This document shows positions 5,475 to 11,202 of a DNA stretch of 11,202 bases, piece after piece. Source of the DNA: CADCSY01 sp038255685 (GTDB taxonomy: Bacteria > Actinomycetota > Acidimicrobiia > Acidimicrobiales > CADCSY01); the NCBI GenBank assembly GCA_038255685.1, contig JBBSLC010000101.1:1-11202 (forward strand). The letters are read 5' to 3'. The stretch's first letter is position 1. Each line of letters opens with the position of its first letter. The position numbers and the translations under genes were made by a program. The notes beneath the pieces were generated by a model, which was not told the DNA's origin, did not search any database, and saw nothing but the letters and a program-made list of their open reading frames with translations.

Positions 5475-6674
5475 GTGCTGACCCGACAGGGCTGGATCGT
5501 GACCGGCGCCGCCGTCGTCATCGTCGCCGCCGGCAGGCTCTTCGGGATCTTCGAGCTCTACCTCCTGGCGGCTGCCGGGGTGGCACTCGTCGTCTCCTCG
5601 GTGCTCCACGTGCGCTTCGCCACGCTCCGCCTCGACGTCGACCGTGTGCTCCACCCGCCTCGTCTGCACGCAGGCGCACCGAGCCGCGTCGAGCTCCGCG
5701 TCACCAACCGCAGCACGAGGCGCACCCCGCTGCTCACCCTGCGCGATCCGGTGGGTGAGGGTCGCAGCGCGCGCGTGCTGCTCGCCCCGCTGGGCTCGGG
5801 CCAGACGGTGCGGGCCGCCTACCAGCTCCCGACGGATCGTCGTGGCGTCTTGCCCATCGGCCCCCTCGACGTCGAGGTCGGCGACCCGTTCGGCATCGCG
5901 ACCCTCGCCACGCGCGCTGCAGGTGCGACCGAGCTGACCGTCTGGCCGGCGGTCGACGAGATCACCCCTCTCCCCCACACCCAAGGCGACGAGCCCCACG
6001 GCGGCGTGGACCACCCGAACGCACTGCGAGCCTCGGGTCAGGACTTCTACGCGCTGCGCCCCTACACCGTCGGCGACGACCTCCGCCGTGTGCACTGGGC
6101 GTCGACCGCTCGGCGTGACGAGCTCATGGTCCGTCAAGACGAGATGCCGTGGCAGGGGCGGGCGACGATCCTGCTCGACACCCGCCGGGGCGCCTACGGC
6201 GGACCTGCGTTCGAGCGGGCGGTCTCCGCAGCGGCCAGCATCGTCGTCGCTGCGAACCGGCGACGGTTCCTCATCCGCCTCGTCACCGCCGGCGGGCTCG
6301 ACACCGGCTTCGGCGCCGGTGCCGCCCACGTCGAGGCGGCCATGGAGCACCTCGCCGTGGTGCGCACCGGGGATGGCGGCGACCTCGGGGGGACGCTCGA
6401 TGCGCTCCGGCGGGCCGGCAACGGCGGTGCGATCGCCGCCCTGATCGGCGGCCGGGCGCCGAGCGACGTCGCTGTCGCCGGTCGCCTCCGGACCGCGTAC
6501 GGCCACGCCACGGTCGTCGTGTTCGGCACCGGACGCCTCGACCGGAGCAACCTCGGTCCCGCGGTGGTCGTCGTCGACGACGCAAACCCCTTCGCCCCGG
6601 CGTGGGACGCCGCACTCGGGCGCCCCCGCCGGGAACGCCAGCCCGCCCGCGACGTCGCAGGGGCGAACAGGTGA
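5475..6674 (+). CDS. DUF58 membrane protein
   Basis: A 399-residue DUF58 protein. Two hydrophobic segments at about 5-22 and 27-44 anchor it in the membrane. A beta-rich region follows (RVELRVTNRS, 71-80; then the GDPFG motif, 136-140). The DUF58 signature PYTVGDDLRRVHWASTARR is at 196-214. After it, ILLDTRRGA (232-240) begins a region with von Willebrand factor A-like folding, although the usual DxSxS metal motif is degenerate (D235, no following Ser pair). The GTG at 5475 puts the start two bases after the moxR stop, and the TGA overlaps the next gene's GTG (GTGA), so all three genes are probably translationally coupled. Members are usually partners of MoxR ATPases, and an envelope role is the general expectation; the exact activity is unknown. 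Confidence 0.93.
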   Translation: MLTRQGWIVTGAAVVIVAAGRLFGIFELYLLAAAGVALVVSSVLHVRFATLRLDVDRVLHPPRLHAGAPSRVELRVTNRSTRRTPLLTLRDPVGEGRSARVLLAPLGSGQTVRAAYQLPTDRRGVLPIGPLDVEVGDPFGIATLATRAAGATELTVWPAVDEITPLPHTQGDEPHGGVDHPNALRASGQDFYALRPYTVGDDLRRVHWASTARRDELMVRQDEMPWQGRATILLDTRRGAYGGPAFERAVSAAASIVVAANRRRFLIRLVTAGGLDTGFGAGAAHVEAAMEHLAVVRTGDGGDLGGTLDALRRAGNGGAIAALIGGRAPSDVAVAGRLRTAYGHATVVVFGTGRLDRSNLGPAVVVVDDANPFAPAWDAALGRPRRERQPARDVAGANR

Positions 6675-9085
6675 CGGCGACCCTCGCCCCGCCCGAGCCT
6701 CGACGACCCCAGGTCCCTCCACCCGCAGGACGACGCCCACCTCCCACGACGTCAAACGGCATCCCGCTGCTCGCCCTCGCCGAGGGGGCCCTCGCCGCCG
6801 TCACCGCAGCGGCCGTGCTCGGGCTCGGGCGACTGTTCGTCAACGGGTCGTTCCTGCTGCCCGTGCTCACCGTCGCGGGGACGGCACACGTCCTCGCCGG
6901 CTGGTGCCGGCGGCGGGGCCTCTCCGCCAGCACGACCTTCCTCGTCGCCGCCGGGGGCCTGGCCGCGGTGCTGTCCTGGCTCCTGCTGCCTGCGACGACC
7001 GCCTACGGCGTCCCCACCACCGCGACCCTCGCCGAAGCCGGGGCACAGCTGTCCGCTGCGCTCGCAACCTTCCGGGAGGTCGTTGCGCCCGCCCCGGTCG
7101 AGCCCGGCTTCGTCCTGGCCTCGGCCATCGGTGTCTGGGTCATCGCATTCGTGGCCGACACCGCCGCCTTCCGCGCCGGCGCCACGGTCGAGGCCGTCAT
7201 CCCGGGCGCCACCCTGTTCGTCTTCGGGGCCGCACTCGGCGCTCCCCGCCAGCGCGAGCTCACCACCGCACTGTTCCTCGCCGGCGTCCTCGCCTACTGG
7301 CTCGCCCAGCGTGCGATCGCAAACGCCTCGTCGCCGACATGGCTCTCACGCGACACCCTCGCCGGCTCGCGCTCGCTCCTGCGGACCGGCGGCGCGCTCG
7401 GGGTCGCCGTCGTCGCCGCTGCGATCCTCATCGGGCCCACGCTCCCCGGGGCGACCGCCGACGCCGTGATCCCCTGGCGGGCGAGCGACCGGGAGGACGG
7501 CGGCTCACGGGTGACCATCAGCCCCCTCGTCGACATCCAGGCGCGCATCGTCGACCAGGCGCAGTCCGTCGTCTTCTCCGTGGCGAGCCCCGCTCGGAGC
7601 TACTGGCGGCTGACGTCGCTCGAGACCTTCGACGGCCGCATCTGGTCCTCGACGCGCTCCTACAAGGAGGCGGACGGCGACCTGCCACCGGGGACGAGGC
7701 TCGAACCGGTCGAGTCCACCACCGTCACCGCCGAGTTCGAGATCGGCGCCCTCGCATCGATCTGGCTCCCCGCCGCCTACCGCCCGGTGGGCATCGACGG
7801 CACCGACGCGAGCTACGACGCCGAGTCCGCCAGCCTCATCGTCCCCGAGGAGCTCGACCTCACCCAGGTGGGCCAGCGCTACACGATCACCTCGGTCCTG
7901 CCGGCGCTGACGAGCGAGGCGCTGCGCGCCGTGCCGGCCATGGCACCCGAGGAGATCGTCTCGACGTACACCGAGCTCCCCGAGGGCTTCTCCCCCGCCG
8001 TCCGCCAGGAGGCGGCGAGGATCACCGAGCAGGCACCGACCCAGTTCGAGAAGGCGCTGGCCCTGCAGGACCACTTCCGCAGCGGGGCCTTCACCTACGA
8101 CCTCCAGGTCGATCGCGGGCACAGCGGCGACGCCCTCGAGCGGTTCCTCTTCGAGACGCGCACCGGGTACTGCGAGCAGTTCGCCGGCTCGTACGCAGCG
8201 ATGGCGAGGGCTGTGGGCCTGCCGGCGCGGGTCGCCGTCGGCTTCACGCCCGGCGAGCCCGGACCCGACGGCCGCTTCGTCGTACGAGGTGCGAACGGCC
8301 ATGCCTGGCCCGAGGTCTACCTGGAGGGCTACGGGTGGGTGCCGTTCGAGCCGACGCCCGGTCGGGGCATCCCCGGCGCGGTCGCCTACACCGGCGTCCC
8401 CGAGGAGCAGGCCTCCGTCGGGGACCCCTCCGTGGCCACGACCGTGGCGCCGACGACGGTGCCGGCGCCCCTCGACCCCTCCGCTGGTGCGACGGCCACG
8501 AACGACCTGCCCGACTTCGGCTTCGAGGACGTCTTCCCCGACATCGAGCAGGAGGTGACACCGAACCCCTGGCCCCGGCGGTTGCTCGTGGCCGGGCTCC
8601 TGGTCGTCGGCATCCCTGCCCTCTGGGTCGGCGTGGTCGCCCTCGCTGCCTCCCTTCGCCGACGTCGCCGCCGCGCTGGTGCCCGCTCACCCCTCGAACG
8701 GGTCAGCCTGGCCTGGGTGGAGGCAGGCGAGGCGCTCGCCTCGGTCGGGACCGCACCGCGGAGCTGGGAGACGCCGAACGAGGTGGCCCGACGGGGAACG
8801 GGCGCACCTGGCGTCGACCCCGTCGTGCTCCAGGGCCTCGCCGAGCTCACGACGACGGCGGCGTACGCACCCGACGCGGTGTCAGAGGCGACCGCTGGGG
8901 AAGCGGCGGCTGCGACAGCGGAGATCGCTCGCTGCACCAGGGCGACGTGGGGACCCCGGCAGGTCGTGCGGGCCGCAGTCGACATCCGACCGCACCTCCC
9001 GCACCCGGGAGCTCGCCGCAAGGTCGGCGCAGGTCCGTCGTCACTCCACGATCAGCGGATCTCGGCGAAGACCTCCACCACGTAG
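6671..9085 (+). CDS. TgpA-like membrane transglutaminase-domain protein with DUF4129-like tail
   Basis: An 804-residue polytopic protein. After a proline-rich cytoplasmic leader (1-28) come about six to seven membrane segments between residues 31 and 258, as in the DUF3488/TgpA N-terminal domain. A large exterior domain follows. Its transglutaminase-like core contains C501 (TRTGYCEQFAGSYAAMARAVGLPAR) and H544 (ANGHAWPEVY). The third residue is E560 in VPFEPTPG, where many homologues have Asp. A Pro/Thr-rich linker (about 582-612), one more membrane helix (638-660), an Arg-rich stop-transfer patch and a DUF4129-like cytoplasmic tail (about 675-760) end the protein. The family is papain/transglutaminase-fold; hydrolase or amidase activity is possible and the substrate is not established. 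It starts at GTG overlapping the DUF58 stop. Its last ~11 codons overlap the opposing CAP gene. Confidence 0.93.
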   Translation: MTATLAPPEPRRPQVPPPAGRRPPPTTSNGIPLLALAEGALAAVTAAAVLGLGRLFVNGSFLLPVLTVAGTAHVLAGWCRRRGLSASTTFLVAAGGLAAVLSWLLLPATTAYGVPTTATLAEAGAQLSAALATFREVVAPAPVEPGFVLASAIGVWVIAFVADTAAFRAGATVEAVIPGATLFVFGAALGAPRQRELTTALFLAGVLAYWLAQRAIANASSPTWLSRDTLAGSRSLLRTGGALGVAVVAAAILIGPTLPGATADAVIPWRASDREDGGSRVTISPLVDIQARIVDQAQSVVFSVASPARSYWRLTSLETFDGRIWSSTRSYKEADGDLPPGTRLEPVESTTVTAEFEIGALASIWLPAAYRPVGIDGTDASYDAESASLIVPEELDLTQVGQRYTITSVLPALTSEALRAVPAMAPEEIVSTYTELPEGFSPAVRQEAARITEQAPTQFEKALALQDHFRSGAFTYDLQVDRGHSGDALERFLFETRTGYCEQFAGSYAAMARAVGLPARVAVGFTPGEPGPDGRFVVRGANGHAWPEVYLEGYGWVPFEPTPGRGIPGAVAYTGVPEEQASVGDPSVATTVAPTTVPAPLDPSAGATATNDLPDFGFEDVFPDIEQEVTPNPWPRRLLVAGLLVVGIPALWVGVVALAASLRRRRRRAGARSPLERVSLAWVEAGEALASVGTAPRSWETPNEVARRGTGAPGVDPVVLQGLAELTTTAAYAPDAVSEATAGEAAAATAEIARCTRATWGPRQVVRAAVDIRPHLPHPGARRKVGAGPSSLHDQRISAKTSTT

Positions 9086-9528
9086 ACCTTGCCACCGGCG
9101 TTGGCGACGCCCACGCCCATGTGGGTGAAGTCGCGGTCGACGAGGTTCGCGTAGTGGACTGGGCTGCGGACGAGCGCGTCGTGGAGGGTCGACGTCCAGT
9201 CCCCCGAGGCGGAGCCGCTGGCGAGGTTCTCGCCGAGCGAGCGCCAGGCGATGCCCGAAAGGCCGTCAGCGAGGTTCGAGTGCGTGAGGGTCCCGCGGGA
9301 CGCGAGGACCTCGGCCCACGCCTGCGCCTTTGCCTCGAGCACGCCGTGGTTCGCGAGCGCAGGGACGCCCTTGGAGCTCCGCAGCTGGTTCGTGCTGTCC
9401 ACGAAGCTCTGGGCGTTGCCGAAGAGGCAGCCAGTCAGGAGCAGGGCCCCCACGAGGATCCCGGCGACGGCGCGGACGGGGCGGGCGGCGGTGAGCGTGG
9501 CGGCGCTGGTGGTCACGCTCCAAGACAT
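9052..9528 (-). CDS. CAP/SCP-domain putative lipoprotein, YkwD-like
   Basis: A 158-residue exported protein of the CAP (cysteine-rich secretory, antigen 5, PR-1) superfamily. Residues 16-34 form a signal peptide ending in a lipobox, LLTGC, so C34 would be acylated and the protein anchored outside the membrane. The mature part is one CAP domain. The four residues that line the CAP cavity are visible: H83 (LTHSN), E100 (SLGENLASG), H125 (SPVHYANLV) and E152 (VEVF). The GVGVA motif and the C-terminal VEVFAEIR are typical. Bacterial members are common, and their biochemical role is mostly undefined. No good ribosome site precedes ATG 9528; GTG 9516 is possible but has a site too close. It follows the DUF3040 gene at a 69-base gap and converges with the transglutaminase gene, overlapping it by 34 bases. 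Confidence 0.9.
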   Translation of the reverse strand: MSWSVTTSAATLTAARPVRAVAGILVGALLLTGCLFGNAQSFVDSTNQLRSSKGVPALANHGVLEAKAQAWAEVLASRGTLTHSNLADGLSGIAWRSLGENLASGSASGDWTSTLHDALVRSPVHYANLVDRDFTHMGVGVANAGGKVYVVEVFAEIR

Positions 9529-9567
9529 CGACGCGCTCGGCCGAGACCTTGATGATCATTGTCGACA

Positions 9568-9597
9568 CCGTCCGAACGGGCCAGCCCGTGTGGACGG
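9568..9597 (-). terminator. Hairpin abutting the DUF3040 stop codon
   Basis: Reading the minus strand directly after the TAG, CCGTCC pairs with GGACGG (six pairs) and inside it ACGGG pairs with CCCGT (five pairs) around a CTGG loop, separated by a two-by-two internal loop. The stem touches the stop codon with no base between. No T-tract follows (TGTCGACAAT), so it would be a tail-less actinobacterial-type terminator or a transcript-end stabiliser. It separates DUF3040 from the CAP gene. Confidence 0.5.
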
Positions 9598-9975
9598 CTA
9601 CTCGTCGCGCTTGAAGCGCTCCTTCATCCGCTGGCCGGCGGTCCCGAACGAGTCGCGCACGCCAGCCGCTCGCATGGACTCGGTCCACTGCTGCCACCCG
9701 GCGCGCCCCATCTTGCGGAGGTTGCGCTCGAACCACAGCGCCGAGGCGAGCATGGCGAGGAAACCGACGAAGGCGACGACGAAGGTGGAGATCGTCAGGG
9801 CCACGACCATGAAGGCGAGCCCGGCAACGAAGCCGAGCGCTCCCCACTTGAGGTTGCGCCCGGCGTGGCGGTAGATCGTGGTGGAGCCCACCTCGTGCGC
9901 CAGCTGGGGATCGGACGCGTAGAGCTGCTGCTCGATCTCCGAGAGGATGCGCTGTTCGTCTTCGGAAAGCGGCAC
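9598..9975 (-). CDS. DUF3040 membrane protein
   Basis: A 125-residue protein of the DUF3040 family, common in Actinomycetota. The family signature is the opening PLSEDEQRILSEIEQQLYASDP (2-23) directly after the initiator. Two membrane segments at about 43-60 and 64-82 form a hairpin. The N terminus is acidic and the C-terminal ~40 residues are basic and hydrophilic with two Trp (W94, W97), ending in KRDE. Function is unknown. GTG at 9975 was chosen because it puts the initiator immediately before the conserved PLS motif, with GGAGG at 9980-9984 four bases away. The upstream part of the same open frame is not DUF3040-like. A promoter and a hairpin lie in the 176-base gap to dinB, so it is probably its own transcript. 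Confidence 0.92.
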   Translation of the reverse strand: MPLSEDEQRILSEIEQQLYASDPQLAHEVGSTTIYRHAGRNLKWGALGFVAGLAFMVVALTISTFVVAFVGFLAMLASALWFERNLRKMGRAGWQQWTESMRAAGVRDSFGTAGQRMKERFKRDE

Positions 9976-9979
9976 GGCT

Positions 9980-9984
9980 CCTCC
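9980..9984 (-). promoter_or_regulatory. Ribosome binding site GGAGG of the DUF3040 gene
   Basis: Minus-strand GGAGG lies four bases before the GTG at 9975 and settles the start of the DUF3040 protein, which would otherwise be ambiguous because the frame stays open far upstream. Confidence 0.55.
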
Positions 9985-10037
9985 GGGTGCGGTCCTGCCC
10001 TGCGGTGCGTGGTCTTGCGGCGTGCGTGGCGGTCGCA

Positions 10038-10070
10038 ACGGTGGAGGAGGCTCCGCGCCTCCGACACCGT
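10038..10070. other. 33-base hairpin in the DUF3040 leader
   Basis: ACGGTG (10038-10043) pairs with CACCGT (10065-10070), and GGAGGC (10046-10051) pairs with GCCTCC (10057-10062), around a five-base loop. The two stems are separated by a symmetrical internal loop, GA opposite GA on the plus strand and TC opposite TC on the minus. It begins about seven bases into the transcript predicted from the promoter next to it. It could instead end dinB transcription; no T-tract follows on either strand. Twelve perfect pairs make it unlikely to be noise. Confidence 0.5.
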
Positions 10071-10083
10071 CGATCTCGCCACG

Positions 10084-10110
10084 ATGGTACCTGTGATCAT
10101 CCCATGCCAA
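10084..10110 (-). promoter_or_regulatory. Candidate promoter of the DUF3040 gene
   Basis: On the minus strand TTGGCA (10110-10105) matches five of six bases of TTGACA. It is followed, after fifteen bases, by TACCAT (10089-10084), a TANNNT -10. Initiation would be near 10077, giving a leader of about 100 bases. The spacing is short for a housekeeping sigma factor, so the -35 part is less certain than the -10. An ATGATCA word lies in the spacer. Confidence 0.4.
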
Positions 10111-10151
10111 CCCGGCCTCGACAACGCGCCCCGAGGACAGGTCGGCACCGA

Positions 10152-11202
10152 TCACGTGGTGACGGGGCCACCGCCATCGGGGCCCCACTGCTGGTCGCCC
10201 CTCGCCTTGACCCGGGCGCCCCGTCCCGGGTCCACCAGCGTGGCCGGCACGAGGGAGGCTGCGCCGTAGCGGCCCCTGACCTCGTCGATGGCCCGGGTCG
10301 CATCGGCCCACGATGACGGCGCGTCGTCCTCGAGGCTCAGCTGGCGGCTGGCGCTGGACGAGAGCTGCGACACGCTCACCCCGAGCAGGCGGACCCCCTC
10401 CGAGACGTCCTCGGCGACGAGCAGCGGGCGGGCGGCACGCACCAGGGCCACGCCGGTGTCGAGTGCCTCGACCACCGTGACCGATCGGGTGATGGTGCGG
10501 AAGTCGCCGAAGCGGATCTTCACCTGCACCGTGCGGCCAGCGAGACCAGCCGACCGCAACCTGGTGGCGGTGGCGTCGGCGAGGCGGATGAGCTCGCGCT
10601 CGAGGGTGTCATGGGAGATGTGGTCGTAGGCGTAGGTCTCCTCGTGGCCGATCGACTTGGCCGCCTGCACCGCCACGACGGGTCGGTGGTCGCGCGCCCA
10701 GGCGAGGTCGTGGAGGTGGCGACCGCTTCCCTTGCCCAGGCTGCGCTGCAGGGTGGCCAGCGGCAGCGCGGCGAGATCGCCGACGGTCCGCACCGCCAGC
10801 CGCTCGAGCTTGGCCCCGGTCGCGGGACCGACCCCCCACAGCGCGCGCACCGGCAAGGCGTGCAGGAAGGCCAGCTCGCCCTCCTCGGTGACCACGTGCA
10901 CCCCGGACCCGAACACCGGCCCTTGGAGCGACGCCTTCGGCTTGGCCTCCTCGGAGGCGAGCTTGGCGGTGAGCTTTCGGGGCGCGACACCCACCGAACA
11001 GGTCAGCCCGAGCTCGGAGAGCACACGAGCCCGCAGCGCAGCGGCGATGGTGGGGCTGTCACCGAAGAGCCGGTGGGCGCCCGAGACGTCGAGGAAGGCC
11101 TCGTCGAGGCTGATGCCCTCGACGAGGGGCGTGAAGCTGCGGAACACGTCGAAGACCTGGGCGCTGACCTCGGCGTAGCGGGCGTAGCGACCACCGAGGA
11201 AC
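10152..11202 (-). CDS. dinB: DNA polymerase IV (Y family), N terminus outside the window
   Basis: The last 349 residues of a Y-family translesion polymerase; the frame runs off the right edge, so the first catalytic Asp (DMDxF region) is not seen. The second carboxylate pair is in GISLDEAFLDVSG. Palm and thumb follow with the helix-hairpin-helix LWGVGPATGAKL and the conserved RSFTPLVE ahead of it. The little-finger domain follows, from SIGHEETYAYD through VQVKIRFGDF. A beta-clamp motif of the form QLSLE (usual consensus QLSLF) precedes the final helix AIDEVRGRYG. The C terminus ends in a basic tail with QQWGPD. The enzyme copies past lesions and is error-prone. The stop at 10152 is 176 bases upstream of the DUF3040 gene, with no overlap. 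Confidence 0.93.
   Translation of the reverse strand, partial: FLGGRYARYAEVSAQVFDVFRSFTPLVEGISLDEAFLDVSGAHRLFGDSPTIAAALRARVLSELGLTCSVGVAPRKLTAKLASEEAKPKASLQGPVFGSGVHVVTEEGELAFLHALPVRALWGVGPATGAKLERLAVRTVGDLAALPLATLQRSLGKGSGRHLHDLAWARDHRPVVAVQAAKSIGHEETYAYDHISHDTLERELIRLADATATRLRSAGLAGRTVQVKIRFGDFRTITRSVTVVEALDTGVALVRAARPLLVAEDVSEGVRLLGVSVSQLSSSASRQLSLEDDAPSSWADATRAIDEVRGRYGAASLVPATLVDPGRGARVKARGDQQWGPDGGGPVTT

Noticed and set aside
4483..9085. MoxR operon as a ternary defence or conflict system (MoxR-vWA type)
   Set aside because: The DUF58 and TgpA-like transglutaminase partners are the ordinary envelope-type set, and no effector nuclease, toxin or trypsin-like module accompanies them.
6904..9552. 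Very long Arg-rich frame inside the transglutaminase gene
   Set aside because: The translation is low-complexity Arg/Gly/His/Pro text, a +1 shadow of the transglutaminase gene, with no recognisable family.
9266..9559. Possible small minus-strand ORF starting MIIKVSAERVDVLER upstream of the CAP gene
   Set aside because: Only the first ~15 residues look protein-like; it then runs through the CAP gene in another frame as Arg/Pro-rich sequence, with no ribosome site.

Overview
The window comes from a very GC-rich bacterium with GTG starts, 4-bp GTGA gene overlaps and TANNNT-type -10 boxes. The gene families (DUF3040, actinobacterial HNH, MoxR/DUF58/transglutaminase, FadE-type acyl-CoA dehydrogenase) fit Actinomycetota. 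An Acidimicrobiia-like lineage is my guess; no marker gene here proves it. I see no rRNA, tRNA, CRISPR array, insertion sequence or phage gene, so this looks like core chromosome.

Layout. A one-pass membrane microprotein (1-246, +) converges on a minus-strand run that ends at 250. Read in its transcription direction this run is: ROK-family sugar-kinase-like protein (4307-3435), acyl-CoA dehydrogenase (3393-2173), a 104-residue unknown protein (2153-1839), an HNH nuclease-like protein (1829-1326), and an o-succinylbenzoate synthase-like enolase-superfamily enzyme, MenC (1329-250). Spacing is tight: the HNH and menC genes share GTGA. Three members (ROK, acyl-CoA dehydrogenase, HNH) each have TANNNT exactly six bases before the start codon and no Shine-Dalgarno, the signature of leaderless transcription. 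The run is therefore probably several nested transcripts rather than one.

Divergent from ROK is a plus-strand operon: MoxR AAA+ ATPase (4483-5472), DUF58 membrane protein (5475-6674) and a TgpA-like membrane transglutaminase with DUF4129-like tail (6671-9085). This triad recurs widely in bacteria and probably acts as an envelope-associated, ATPase-assisted module, but its substrate is not known from sequence.

The right end is a second minus-strand set: a Y-family DNA polymerase IV gene cut by the window edge (11202-10152), a DUF3040 membrane protein (9975-9598) with its own likely promoter and a hairpin in its leader, and a CAP/SCP-domain putative lipoprotein (9528-9052) whose 3' end overlaps the transglutaminase gene by 34 bp on the opposite strand. 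A strong hairpin directly abuts the DUF3040 stop codon.

I did not find a convincing new multi-gene system. The most checkable oddities are the repeated leaderless-promoter geometry, the Glu-to-His change at the ROK sugar-binding motif, the relocated acyl-CoA dehydrogenase base, and several compact hairpins placed exactly at stop codons or in a leader.
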